A stretch of DNA of 64,000 nucleotides, taken from positions 2,250,001 to 2,314,000 of the forward strand of contig NZ_AP028127.1 in the NCBI RefSeq assembly GCF_037076425.1, given 5' to 3'. Below, piece by piece: positions 50,620 to 60,110 of the stretch. The notes beneath the pieces were generated by a model. The model worked only from the letters and a program-made list of their open reading frames with translations. It made no database searches and was not told the DNA's origin. Numbering within the stretch: the first letter of the stretch is position 1; every line of letters begins with the position of its first letter. This stretch comes from Turicibacter faecis (GTDB taxonomy: Bacteria; Bacillota_I; Bacilli_A; MOL361; Turicibacteraceae). A program made the translations under genes and the position numbers.

Positions 50620-51900
50620 TTATACATAAAAGATAATTAAATAAATCATCGAAATAAAGACTGAAATGAGCATTAATGGGAAACCAATTTTTAAGAAGTC
50701 ACCAAATGTTAATTTATAACCTTTTTTATGTAACATTCCGCTGACAATAACGTTAGCAGTTGCTCCAACGACACTACCATTTCCTCCAAGGCAAGCCCCC
50801 AATGCAAGTGCCCACCAAAGTGATGTTGTATCCATCCCTGTGGCACCGATGCTATGAATCAGTGGAATCATCGTCGCAACAAACGGGATATTATCTAAGA
50901 ATGCTGAGGCAATGGCTGCTACCCATAAAATTAACATCGTCGTCACAAATACATTACCATGAGTTAAACTAATTAATTGATTAGCTACCACCTCGATAAC
51001 CCCTATTTCTTCTAGGGCACCAACCATAATAAATAGTCCCATAAAGAAGAAAATAGTCGGCCATTCCACCTCGGTTAAAATTTCTTCTACATCTACTTTA
51101 CTGATTAAGAGTAAAATTCCAGCTCCTAATAAAGCAATCGTTGCCGATTCAAGTCCAAATGATTGGTGAATCGCAAATCCAATAATTGTCCCTAACAAGA
51201 CAATCCCGCTTTTTTTCAGTAGGACAGGGTCGGTAATTGTTTTCGTTTCATCAAACTCAGCTATTTTAGCCTTATTTTCTTCACTAATTTTCAGTTGAGA
51301 TCCGTAAATAAATTTCAATAATAGTAGAACCACAATGAAAATCACAACAACAACTGGTCCTAAGTTAATAAGGAAATCCATAAATGAGAGATTGGTAGCT
51401 CCACCGATCATAATGTTAGGTGGATCTCCGATTAACGTCGCCGTTCCACCAATATTAGCCGTTAATACTTCGGTAATTAAAAACGGAACAGGATTTAGTC
51501 CCAGTGTTTCCGTAATTACAAATGTAACCGGAGCAATTAATAAAATTGTCGTCACATTATCAAGTAGCGCTGATGCAACGGCAGTAACAACGGAGAAGTA
51601 AAGCATAATCTTCCATGGACTACCCTTCGACAGTTTAGCAGTTTTAATCGCAATATATTGAAAAATTCCTGTTCTTTTCAATATATTAACGATAGTCATC
51701 ATTCCGACTAATAACCCAATCGTATTAAAGTCAATGACGTGAAAAGCTTCTTCTTGCGATAAAATATGAAATACAACCATCGCAATTGCTCCAAGTAGGG
51801 CAACAACTGTGCGGTTTAGTTTTTCAGAAATAATAATTCCATACGCAACAAGGAAAATAATAATAGCTGGTAGAAAATTCGTATTTTCCAAAAGTCTCAC
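50620..51900 (-). CDS. ArsB/NhaD-type ion permease
   Basis: The 426-residue membrane protein has about eleven hydrophobic helices and belongs to the ion transporter superfamily containing ArsB, NhaD and P-protein-like permeases. Typical motifs are ALLDNVTTILLIAPV near residue 110, GGTATLIGDPPNIMIG near 150 and AFLDNIPFVATMIPL near 335. The ion cannot be assigned. The start may be GTG 51900 (one base after AAGGGT) or TTG 51891 (ten bases after it); the shorter form would have better spacing. Confidence 0.85.
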   Translation of the reverse strand: MRLLENTNFLPAIIIFLVAYGIIISEKLNRTVVALLGAIAMVVFHILSQEEAFHVIDFNTIGLLVGMMTIVNILKRTGIFQYIAIKTAKLSKGSPWKIMLYFSVVTAVASALLDNVTTILLIAPVTFVITETLGLNPVPFLITEVLTANIGGTATLIGDPPNIMIGGATNLSFMDFLINLGPVVVVIFIVVLLLLKFIYGSQLKISEENKAKIAEFDETKTITDPVLLKKSGIVLLGTIIGFAIHQSFGLESATIALLGAGILLLISKVDVEEILTEVEWPTIFFFMGLFIMVGALEEIGVIEVVANQLISLTHGNVFVTTMLILWVAAIASAFLDNIPFVATMIPLIHSIGATGMDTTSLWWALALGACLGGNGSVVGATANVIVSGMLHKKGYKLTFGDFLKIGFPLMLISVFISMIYLIIFYV

Positions 51901-52405
51901 ACCCTTAGTTTGCTAAAATATCTATACTCAAATAGGCTTTAGTAAAAAGATGCTATGAATTAAATTTCATAACCATTAATCTATGAAAATTAATAAATAT
52001 GAAGCTTAATCCATACCTTTTCATACCCCCTATTTGAACTATTTTACCGAATAATGTAAAAAAAAGTCAAGATAATTGAATGTTTTTCTAGCATTGCTAT
52101 ACCCTTTCATAAAAATTATCTTTTTTTTATACTCTTCTATTACTATCTATCGTTTTACGTTTTTTATTCATTCTTTTGCAACTTTATCCAATAATATTTG
52201 ATCCTAAATCTTTACCTTTCTCTAACTCATCATCCTATCTGAAATTTTATTGAATAAAATTAATAAATACCTATCAATAGAGCCATCCAAAATCGCCATA
52301 CTATATAAATGAAAATTATTATTTATCTATTGAAATCCACTACATTCATATGAGGTAAATATATAAGTCGTAGGCGTTTCAATTTAATTAACGGAGGCTA
52401 GATTC
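51901..52405. other. AT-rich gap between permease and MATE genes
   Basis: About 505 very AT-rich bases. A minus-strand promoter (52041-52070) serves the permease with a leader of about 135 bases. No gene, known riboswitch or repeat was recognised. The leader is long enough to be regulatory. Confidence 0.6.
52041..52070 (-). promoter_or_regulatory. Likely promoter of the ArsB/NhaD permease
   Basis: TTGACT and TAAAAT separated by 18 bases on the minus strand. Confidence 0.55.
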
Positions 52406-53773
52406 ATGAAGGCACCACGAGACAGTCAGTTCCTAGGAACAGAAAAAATTAATAAATTGCTTTTCTCATTATCCATGCCCGCTTTTATCGCCATGCTCGT
52501 GAGCGGAATTTATAATATTGTAGACACGATTTTTGTTGGAAAGGGTGTCGGGACGTTAGCAGTTGGCGCCATCGGCATTGTCTACCCGATTCAAACGATG
52601 TATACTGCTTTTGCACAAATGGTTTCCATCGGGTGTGCCTCCGCTCTTTCTCGGAGTCTTGGTGCCAAAAATAATGAACGCGCTAACCAGATTACCACAA
52701 ATGCCTATGTACTCACTCTCATCATTTCTATCTTACTAATGATAATAAGTTTCTTCTTTGCGGATAAATTGCTTTACTTATTTGGATCGAATGAAGAATT
52801 GATTCCACATGCGAAGGACTATTTTTTCGTCGGCATCTGGGCGATTCCGTTTAACGCATTCGCTCTGCTAGCAAGCGCCGTCTTTCGTGCTGAAGGCGAT
52901 ATCAAAATTTCCATGGTTACTGTTTTAATCGGAGCCTTGTTTAATATTGCACTTGACCCCTTATTTATTTTCACCTTTCATCTTGGTATTACCGGGGCTG
53001 CATGGGCAACCGTTATTTCCCAAGCGCTCGCGACTGCTTTCTCACTCTTTTTCATTTTAAGTCACCGAAGTGTTGTCAAATTTGAGCGGCGTTTTCTCCT
53101 ACCTAATGTTAAGGTCATGACCTCCATTATTAGCGTCGGTTTTTCCGCCTTTGCCCGAAATGCCGCAAGTTCTCTCTTTGCTCTCATTACAAATGCGACG
53201 TTAAGAAATCTAGGTGGAACCGTGGCACTTACCGCCTTTGGAACCGTCAACCGAATCATTTCCCTTTTCTTTTTACCAATTATGGGGATTAACCAAGGAC
53301 TCCAACCAATTGCTAGTTACAATTATGGGGCCAAACAACCGGAGCGAATTAGACAGGTCGTCAAGCTGGCACTTATTTACACCACTCTTATTGGGGCGAT
53401 TGGCTCAGTGACAGGATTTTTATTCCCACACTTTTTAATTAAACTCTTTACCAAGGATGCCGATTTAATTTCTCAGGCAACTTTTGTCTTAAGACTTCAA
53501 CTTCTTTTCTTCTGGACCATCGGGCTCCAAACTGTGGCCTCTACGTTCTATCAAGCACTCGGACGCGCCATGCCCGCCCTCTTTCTCTCCATTCTAAGAC
53601 AATTTATCATCCTCATCCCATTGATTCTCCTCTTACCTCGCTTCACCAACCTTGGACTCAACGGTGTCTGGTACGCCTTTCCTATATCCGATTTTACCGC
53701 CTTTTTAATCTGTGCCCTCGTCTTATGGAAAGCGTGGCACCATCTTAAAAAAACTGAATCTCCCGTAAAATAG
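52406..53773 (+). CDS. MATE family efflux transporter
   Basis: The 455-residue protein has twelve hydrophobic helices in two homologous halves and MATE features such as MPAFIAMLVSGIYNIVDTIFVGKGVGT near the N-terminus and GINQGLQPIASYNYGAKQPER near residue 297. It would export drugs or metabolites by ion antiport. The ATG follows ACGGAGG. It is monocistronic. Confidence 0.93.
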   Translation: MKAPRDSQFLGTEKINKLLFSLSMPAFIAMLVSGIYNIVDTIFVGKGVGTLAVGAIGIVYPIQTMYTAFAQMVSIGCASALSRSLGAKNNERANQITTNAYVLTLIISILLMIISFFFADKLLYLFGSNEELIPHAKDYFFVGIWAIPFNAFALLASAVFRAEGDIKISMVTVLIGALFNIALDPLFIFTFHLGITGAAWATVISQALATAFSLFFILSHRSVVKFERRFLLPNVKVMTSIISVGFSAFARNAASSLFALITNATLRNLGGTVALTAFGTVNRIISLFFLPIMGINQGLQPIASYNYGAKQPERIRQVVKLALIYTTLIGAIGSVTGFLFPHFLIKLFTKDADLISQATFVLRLQLLFFWTIGLQTVASTFYQALGRAMPALFLSILRQFIILIPLILLLPRFTNLGLNGVWYAFPISDFTAFLICALVLWKAWHHLKKTESPVK

Positions 53774-53801
53774 AAAAAAGCCAGAATTTCCTGGCTTTTT
53801 T
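53774..53801 (+). terminator. MATE gene terminator
   Basis: AAAAAAGCCAG pairs with CTGGCTTTTTT around a 6-base loop. Confidence 0.9.
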
Positions 53802-53806
53802 CATTA

Positions 53807-54382
53807 TTATAAAAACAAATTTCTTTTTGGGGCCTCAACAAGTAAATTTAATTCTTTTAAAAAAATTTTTTTCCTCTTCCTTAGAACGAAATGCCGTTTT
53901 AGCTATCACATCTATGAATTTTTTATAATTCTTTTCGTATAAATAATACTTCTCTTTATACTCAATCACGTGATACACCTTTAACTCAGCACTGCGTCAT
54001 CATACTCTATTTTGATTTTTCCTTTTTTAACAGTCGTCGTTTTAGCCCCCATAAAATACATATTCTTTTTAATAATTCTATTAAATACCGCTCTTTTGGT
54101 GCACCACTTCATCATAGGTTTACGAAATCCAACAGCGACTCCCCATAAAGACAGCTCTGTGACACAAAGAATTAATTGTTCCACCAATTCCTCAACTAAA
54201 TAACTTGGCGTCGGATAAAAATAAAGATAGTAAATAGTATAGATGAACACATATAAAAGAAAAAGCGGAAATAAAGTTCCAACGATAATATAACAAAAAA
54301 TAAATCGGAGAGGTGACCTACAACTAATTAATAGAATCCCCTCCACCAATTCTTCTAATGATGTTTTATATCTTAACTCCAT
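53807..54382 (-). pseudogene. Frameshifted YcxB-like membrane protein (copy A)
   Basis: The first 133 codons, from ATG 54382 (MELRYKTSLEELVEG), match the four paralogues in this region and end early at 53981. Reading on in another frame recovers the family's C-terminal half (ELKVYHVIEYKEKYYLYE...). A second shift at an A7T7 tract near 53863 is needed to reach the family ending APKRNLFL and a stop at 53807. Two frameshifts make it a pseudogene unless the sequence has errors. The start shares the ribosome-site context of the other copies. Confidence 0.8.
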
Positions 54383-54508
54383 TTTATCATCCCCTTTTCA
54401 ACATCCTCTGTCGTTTATCAGTAGTATTAGGCGGTGGTTACTCGCCTATCCCCCTCCTAAATACAAATAAACCCCATCCGAAATCATGAATTAGATCCGC
54501 CTTCTTTT

Positions 54509-55066
54509 CTACTTCCACCACCAAATACCCCAATAAAGGAATTTTCTTTTGAACCTCTCAGTTGGTAAATTAATAATAGATAAAAAATCTTCCTTTTCTT
54601 CCTTAGAACAAAATAATTCACATGGAATAATTGCTACTATTAAATACTTTTCTCCATAAAGATACAGCATATCATCTTTTTCTAAAATATACTTTAATTC
54701 TACAGTCATTTCTCTATTTTCATAAATAATTTTTATCTTATTATCTAAAGGTATGATTTTCTTTTCTTCCACAAGATGTGGATGCTTTTCTAATAGTTTT
54801 TTAAACTAGATTCTGTATCGTAATCTTAGCATAGGACCTATCATAAAAAATGCAACAGTTGTAGTTATAAAAAGACGAACAAAAATCATCCATGTATTGA
54901 GAGTTACACCATAATAGAGAAGATAAATTAGGTATATCAACGTACATATTGGTAAAACAATTCTCAAAAAAATAATTCCATAATAATATTGCCATTTAAT
55001 TCGACACGTTCTTAACACTCCTGCGTCAATATAATCCCCCAATGAAGACTTATATTTTAACTCCAT
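54509..55066 (-). pseudogene. YcxB-like membrane protein with in-frame stop (copy B)
   Basis: The frame from ATG 55066 (MELKYKSSLGDYID) to the stop at 54509 is continuous for 186 codons, except for a single TAG at 54808-54806 after the second hydrophobic segment. Beyond it the same frame reads FKKLLEKHPHLVEEKKI and ends KFLYWGIWWWK, homologous to the intact copies. A single base change therefore seems to have inactivated it; alternatively the stop is suppressed or a sequencing error. Confidence 0.8.
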
Positions 55067-55146
55067 TTTATCATCCTCTTTTTCTATATCATCAGATTTT
55101 TCTATATCATCAGAGAATTTAATTCCCCTAATTTGACAATCAATTT

Positions 55147-55722
55147 TTAATATAATCCTCGATACAATATGTTTTTACTCGGATACTCTACAGACATATT
55201 TAAAATCTCTAAAAATAACTTTTGCTCACTTGCCGATTTAAAGAGATAATGGGGAATCACATCAATTACCTGATAATCCTCAGTGAATAAGTAATACTTT
55301 TTATTATTTTCCACTAGGTGACTAACAGCTATATCTCTTGCATAATCTTTGTATTTTACGGTAATACGTCGATCGTAGATAACCATCGTTTTAGGCTCAA
55401 ACAGATAAGGTCGTGTTTTCAACTCACGCTTTAACCCTCTTTTTATGTGAAATATTATATTTCTTTTTTGTAGCAGAAAGACCATAACTATAAAAATTAT
55501 ACTTCCCCCAGTAACAATAAGCCATCCTTTTAAGAAGTAATCAAAGTAATCTAAGTGTTTTCTATACTTATATAACTGCATCAATTGACCATATACGGTA
55601 TTAAAAGGAACAAATAGACGAATAAATGCAACATGCATAAAAAAGAAAAGTTTACTTTTTAAATTACTTAATAAATTTGCCTCAACCCAACCATCCAATG
55701 TCAATTGACAGTTTAATCCCAT
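55147..55722 (-). CDS. YcxB-like membrane protein (copy C)
   Basis: An intact 191-residue member of the local family. An N-terminal MGLNCQLTLDGWVEANLL is followed by two hydrophobic segments (about 28-50 and 65-90). The C-terminal soluble YcxB-like domain has VIDVIPHYLFKSASEQKLFLEIL. The ATG follows the shared AAAGGGGATGATAAA context. Function of this family is unknown; it is the most diverged copy at the N-terminus. Confidence 0.82.
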   Translation of the reverse strand: MGLNCQLTLDGWVEANLLSNLKSKLFFFMHVAFIRLFVPFNTVYGQLMQLYKYRKHLDYFDYFLKGWLIVTGGSIIFIVMVFLLQKRNIIFHIKRGLKRELKTRPYLFEPKTMVIYDRRITVKYKDYARDIAVSHLVENNKKYYLFTEDYQVIDVIPHYLFKSASEQKLFLEILNMSVEYPSKNILYRGLY

Positions 55723-55783
55723 TTTATCATCCCCTTTTCGACATCATCATAGAAATTAATCTTCCTAATTTGATAATCAATTT

Positions 55784-56335
55784 TCAATATAATCGCCAAT
55801 AAAGGATATTTCTTTTTACCGCTTTAATAGGTGTATTAAGGGTTTTTAAAAATAGTTCCTTTTCAACACAATTTTTGAAAATATTTTCAGGTATAATATC
55901 AATTACTCGATTATCAGAGTATAAATAAAACTTCTGATTAAAGTTCAAGATGTACTTAACATCAGTATCTATTTTATTTTCAGATGAATAATGAAGATGA
56001 ACTTTCTGGTTTTCAACCACCATACATTTCTCTTCAATCAAATATGGACTTTTTAATAAGACTTTCGAAAAATTTTTCTCTATTAATTGGACCATGCGCC
56101 GTTTTTGTAAAAAGGCTATTCCAATTAATAGAATAACAGTCGTCGCTCCTAAAAAAATAAAACTATCTAAAAAGCAATTCTGCATGAATAAATAAACTGT
56201 ATAAGCTAGAATAAACATAGGCAACAGAACACGTAATACAACAATACTAAAAAAGAAAATGATTGGTCTATCCCATACAAGCAATAGGCTTGCCTGAATA
56301 TAATCTTCTACTGATGTTTTATACCTTAACTCCAT
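55784..56335 (-). CDS. YcxB-like membrane protein (copy D)
   Basis: An intact 183-residue paralogue: MELRYKTSVEDYIQASLL, two hydrophobic segments, a basic stretch (QKRRM), then the soluble domain with KFYLYSDNRVIDIIPENIFK and the ending NILYWRLY. It is the first gene of a minus-strand series with copies C, B and A (gaps of 60-130 bases). Its upstream region is almost the same as that of copy E. It diverges from the large wall hydrolase. Confidence 0.83.
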   Translation of the reverse strand: MELRYKTSVEDYIQASLLLVWDRPIIFFFSIVVLRVLLPMFILAYTVYLFMQNCFLDSFIFLGATTVILLIGIAFLQKRRMVQLIEKNFSKVLLKSPYLIEEKCMVVENQKVHLHYSSENKIDTDVKYILNFNQKFYLYSDNRVIDIIPENIFKNCVEKELFLKTLNTPIKAVKRNILYWRLY

Positions 56336-56337
56336 TT

Positions 56338-56430
56338 TATCATCCCCTTTTCGACATCCTCTGTCGTTTGTTAGTAGTATAGCACGATACCTTACTTAAA
56401 AGCTATATGTCCGTCAATACCAATTATTAG
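56338..56430 (-). promoter_or_regulatory. Promoter/leader of copy D, duplicated before copy E
   Basis: About 93 bases upstream of copy D are closely matched upstream of copy E (61294-61386). They contain an extended -10, TGCTATACT (minus strand, 56384-56376), and the shared ribosome site. The -35 is poor. The conservation of non-coding sequence supports a functional promoter. Confidence 0.6.
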
Positions 56431-56564
56431 ACTCTCTTTGGCTTTCCTCTTAAATCTCTAACAAAAAAATCAATAACCCTTTATTTCGTTTATTAACTTT
56501 TTTCAAAAATCTCATGTCACTTTGATGGCAGTTTGCAAGAGCCTTTTTGATTTAAAATGAAATT

Positions 56565-56592
56565 TGTAAGGAGATAAACATAACTCCTTGCA
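56565..56592 (+). other. Leader hairpin before the wall hydrolase
   Basis: TGTAAGGAG pairs with CTCCTTGCA (one wobble) around a 10-base loop, about 29 bases before the start codon and separate from the ribosome site TTGGAGG. It may stabilise or regulate the mRNA. Confidence 0.4.
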
Positions 56593-56620
56593 TACAACTT
56601 TACATCTTGGAGGTTTTTAT

Positions 56621-59428
56621 ATGGCAACACAAAAACTGATTCTCCCCATTAATAAAACACGGGTAACTGCCGGATTTAAAAACACAAATTATTTAAATCA
56701 ATTTGGTTTTCGGCATTACGGAATGGATTTAACCGAGACGGGATCTAATCGAACCATTTGGGGTAGTGGAAACGGACAAGTTTTAGAAACCGGATTTGAT
56801 AACGTTCTAGGAAATGTAGTTATTATTCGCTACGATCAATGTCAATTAAAAAATGGAACTATTAAAAACCTGATTCAACGTCTCTTCCACCTAGATCGTG
56901 TGGACGTCACGAAGGGACAATCTATTACAAAAGATACACGTATTGGGCTTTATGGATCTACTGGACAATATGCAACAGGACCACATCTCCATGTCGAATT
57001 TGATACAGATGTTAACTATCCAACTTATAGCCCTACTCTAGGTAAAAACTCTAACATCATCAAAGCCGGGACCGACTCTGTTTTAAATCCAGCCGATGTC
57101 ATGTTTGTTAAAAAATCGGCACCAGATAATCAATCAGTTGTTGGGGCATCAAATTCAGATTGTTGGACAAATTCTGATTTAGCCTTTCCAACATATTCCG
57201 GAACTACTTCCTCAGGTAACGGTTCTTCTTACTTTCCAATTCCTAACTACTCAGGTGGCTCATTTGTCGATGCCTTAAATTCAATCGGTGTTGACTCTGG
57301 TTTCGATTCTCGTGAACAAATTGCCAATGCGAATGGGATTTCTAATTACACGGGTTCAGCCGACCAAAACGATACTTTACTTTCTCTATTAATGAAAGGT
57401 CAGTTACGTCAACCCGGTTCTTCCGGTGGTTCAGCAGGCTCTTCTTACTTCCCAATTCCTAACTACTCAGGTGGCTCATTTGTCGATGCCTTAAATTCAA
57501 TCGGTGTTAATTCTAGTTTCGATTCTCGTGAACAAATTGCCAATGCGAATGGGATTTCTAATTACACGGGTTCAGCCGACCAAAATGACACCTTACTTTC
57601 TCTATTAATGAAAGGTCAGTTACGTCAACCTGGTTCTTCCGGTGGTTCAGCAGGCTCTTCTTACTTCCCAATTCCTAACTACTCAGGTGGCTCATTTGTC
57701 GATGCCTTAAATTCAATCGGTGTTAATTCTAGTTTCGATTCTCGTGAACAAATTGCCAATGCGAATGGGATTTCTAATTACACGGGTTCAGCCGACCAAA
57801 ATGACACCTTACTTTCTCTATTAATGAAAGGTCAGTTACGTCAACCCGGTTCTTCCGGTGGTTCAGCAGGCTCTTCTTACTTCCCAATTCCTAATTACTC
57901 AGGTGGCTCATTTGTCGATGCCTTAAATTCAATCGGTGTTAATTCTAGTTTCGATTCTCGTGAACAAATTGCCAATGCGAATGGGATTTCTAATTACACG
58001 GGTTCAGCCGACCAAAATGACACCTTACTTTCCCTATTAATGAAAGGTCAGTTACGTCAACCCGGTTCTTCCGGTAGTTCCTCTGGTGGCAGCGCGGGTG
58101 GTAACGGAGCAAGCGATATTGGTCCTGTCAATGGTTTAAGCGTGCGAAAAAATTTAGTTTCAAGTCAAAAATACTCCATTAAAGCCCCTTATCCGATGGA
58201 CCCCGTCTACATTACTGTCCACAACACCTATAATGACGCCTCTGCAGAAAATGAAATTGCCTATATGATTCGAAACGATAACGAAGTCTCTTTTCACTTT
58301 GCGGTGGATGATAAAGAAGCCGTGCAAGGGTTACCATTAAACAGAAATGGTTGGCATGCAGGTGATGGTAGCGAAGGAACCGGAAACAGAAAGTCCATCG
58401 CTATTGAAATCTGCTACTCAGAATCCGGTGGCGATCGCTTCCTTAAAGCTGAAAAAAATGCAGCTAAATTAATTGCTGCATTAATGAGATACTTCAATAT
58501 TCCATTGTCTAACGTTCGTACACACCAAAGTTGGAGCGGTAAATATTGTCCTCATCGCACACTAGATTTGGGATGGAATCGTTTTGTAAAAATAATTGAA
58601 AAAGAATTAACAGTTAATGAAGATCATAACGAATTAGTTTTTAAGCAAATGACAGATCTTTGTAAGTTAGCACAACAGTACATTGCTACGCATTATCCTA
58701 ATATTATGGATACAAATCCACTTAAGTTAGCTTTACAGTATTATAGACATTCACAGTATAACGGAACAGCATGGACCGCAGTAGCGGGCCCTTTAGATCA
58801 AGGGTATGTAAATTATGTCACTACGAAGTACCAAGGGGATATTATTAGTTATATTATAGACCCAGTATCAAATGAAGTAATTAATTTACCACATCTCTGT
58901 GTAACTTTAGAAACACCTGTCTTCTTATGGGGATCAGAGTTTTTTCAAATTGCCGATTACGCTGGGTGGGCTGGTGATTTAGTTTCCTTAATTAAAAATA
59001 TTAAAAATAAAATTGGTGAAAGTAGTGATGTTAATCAAATAGCAAAAGCTACTCACTCTTTAATTGGAAATGAAGATACCTATTTTAGCATGGAAGACTA
59101 TTATTCCGATATAGACGCAGTGAATATGTATAAGCTTTATCAATCAAAAAATTATAACAATCTAGGAGAATTATTTAGAGATTATTATAAAAATTACGTT
59201 CAATTACGAACTACAAAATTTATGAAAAATAGGTTTAACGGAGCAACAAGTCTAGAAGGCATTGAGAGACAAGTATGTGAGGTGATGAGAAATTACTTAT
59301 GGGTGGAGGCAATAGCTCATATTGTCGGAATTCCTTCTATTTCAGAATCAGAACTAAAAGGATTAGCTAAAGGATTTGCTCTAAAAGTCATCGAGTTATA
59401 TTTAATCGAAAATAAAAAAACCTCTTAA
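56621..59428 (+). CDS. Large leaderless cell-wall hydrolase: M23 peptidase, repeats, amidase
   Basis: ATG 56621 with TTGGAGG gives 935 residues. Residues 1-170 are an M23 (LytM) endopeptidase with zinc motifs HYGMD (His32, Asp36) and HLH (122-124). Residues 202-484 are four 72-residue repeats (SYFPIPNYSGGSFVDALNSIG...), like wall-binding repeats I recall from phage endolysins. About 505-660 is an N-acetylmuramoyl-L-alanine amidase (Amidase_2) with zinc ligands in TVHNT (about His534) and SGKYCPH. Residues 660-935 are unrecognised, helical and more AT-rich in DNA. There is no signal peptide, so export would need lysis, a holin or another route. The domain order with two lytic domains is unusual. 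Confidence 0.87.
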   Translation: MATQKLILPINKTRVTAGFKNTNYLNQFGFRHYGMDLTETGSNRTIWGSGNGQVLETGFDNVLGNVVIIRYDQCQLKNGTIKNLIQRLFHLDRVDVTKGQSITKDTRIGLYGSTGQYATGPHLHVEFDTDVNYPTYSPTLGKNSNIIKAGTDSVLNPADVMFVKKSAPDNQSVVGASNSDCWTNSDLAFPTYSGTTSSGNGSSYFPIPNYSGGSFVDALNSIGVDSGFDSREQIANANGISNYTGSADQNDTLLSLLMKGQLRQPGSSGGSAGSSYFPIPNYSGGSFVDALNSIGVNSSFDSREQIANANGISNYTGSADQNDTLLSLLMKGQLRQPGSSGGSAGSSYFPIPNYSGGSFVDALNSIGVNSSFDSREQIANANGISNYTGSADQNDTLLSLLMKGQLRQPGSSGGSAGSSYFPIPNYSGGSFVDALNSIGVNSSFDSREQIANANGISNYTGSADQNDTLLSLLMKGQLRQPGSSGSSSGGSAGGNGASDIGPVNGLSVRKNLVSSQKYSIKAPYPMDPVYITVHNTYNDASAENEIAYMIRNDNEVSFHFAVDDKEAVQGLPLNRNGWHAGDGSEGTGNRKSIAIEICYSESGGDRFLKAEKNAAKLIAALMRYFNIPLSNVRTHQSWSGKYCPHRTLDLGWNRFVKIIEKELTVNEDHNELVFKQMTDLCKLAQQYIATHYPNIMDTNPLKLALQYYRHSQYNGTAWTAVAGPLDQGYVNYVTTKYQGDIISYIIDPVSNEVINLPHLCVTLETPVFLWGSEFFQIADYAGWAGDLVSLIKNIKNKIGESSDVNQIAKATHSLIGNEDTYFSMEDYYSDIDAVNMYKLYQSKNYNNLGELFRDYYKNYVQLRTTKFMKNRFNGATSLEGIERQVCEVMRNYLWVEAIAHIVGIPSISESELKGLAKGFALKVIELYLIENKKTS
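57224..58075 (+). repeat. Four tandem 216-base repeats
   Basis: Units begin at 57224, 57440, 57656 and 57872, each 216 bases (72 codons), the last slightly short. Units 2-4 are almost identical at DNA level; unit 1 differs at a few sites (for example GACTCTGGT against AATTCTAGT). This indicates recent expansion, and copy number may vary between strains. Confidence 0.95.
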
Positions 59429-59641
59429 TCAATCACTTTAAAATGTAATCTATTTATTACTTACAAGTTAAACGATGCGATGCGGTAGTAGAGGCTTTCA
59501 TGTTGAAGATTACCATAGATGGATTTTACTTATTTAATTGGTAAGATGTACTTAATGAAATTAATCTTTTAATGACCGCTCAACTTCAGCAGATTATATA
59601 ACCAATGATTAACTGAGTCCAAAAATTAAACCTCCTATTTC

Positions 59642-60064
59642 CTAATAGAGTGACTGTAATTCAAAATTATTTGGAGCAGTGAAATAGATTGTTTGAGCAT
59701 AATCTCCATATAGAGTAATAGTGGCATTAGTATCATCATTCCATTCAATCAAAACATTCGAAGCGTCAAAGTTCTCATGGCAAACTATGTTTACCTCTGT
59801 TCTTATGCCATCATCCACTTCTATATAAAACATATATTTTCCATGAAAACCGATACCTCTTTGGATAATTGAAAGAGTATAATTTTCATTAGGAGAAGAG
59901 CTTTCAAAAATAACTTTTTCGTTTGTTACTTCTCTAAAGGTAGATTGGAAAAAGAGGAAAATTGCAATAAAAAAACAAATAATTGGAAGAAGGCATCCAA
60001 TTAAAGCAAGAAGGCATCCACACCCATTAGCCCTTAATCTGTGTTTCTCTTCTAATTCATTCAT
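59642..60064 (-). CDS. Membrane-anchored protein, DUF5412-like
   Basis: The 140-residue protein starts at ATG 60064 after AAGGAGAG. A cysteine-rich hydrophobic segment (residues 14-42) anchors it, and the rest is outside or beta-rich: SPNENYTLSIIQRG, IEVDDG, VLIEWNDDTNATITLYG. The pattern resembles DUF5412 proteins from memory. Function is unknown. It lies between the wall hydrolase and the truncated gene. Confidence 0.65.
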   Translation of the reverse strand: MNELEEKHRLRANGCGCLLALIGCLLPIICFFIAIFLFFQSTFREVTNEKVIFESSSPNENYTLSIIQRGIGFHGKYMFYIEVDDGIRTEVNIVCHENFDASNVLIEWNDDTNATITLYGDYAQTIYFTAPNNFELQSLY

Positions 60065-60110
60065 AAATAAATCTCTCCTTATTATTTTATATTCTATTCA
60101 CTTTCCTTTA

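Noticed and set aside
57224-58075. CRISPR-like or mobile repeats
   Set aside because: Units are 216 bases, in frame and directly adjacent, encoding protein repeats.
59429-59641. Insertion-sequence remnant between wall hydrolase and DUF5412-like gene
   Set aside because: No transposase fragment, terminal inverted repeats or target duplication could be seen.
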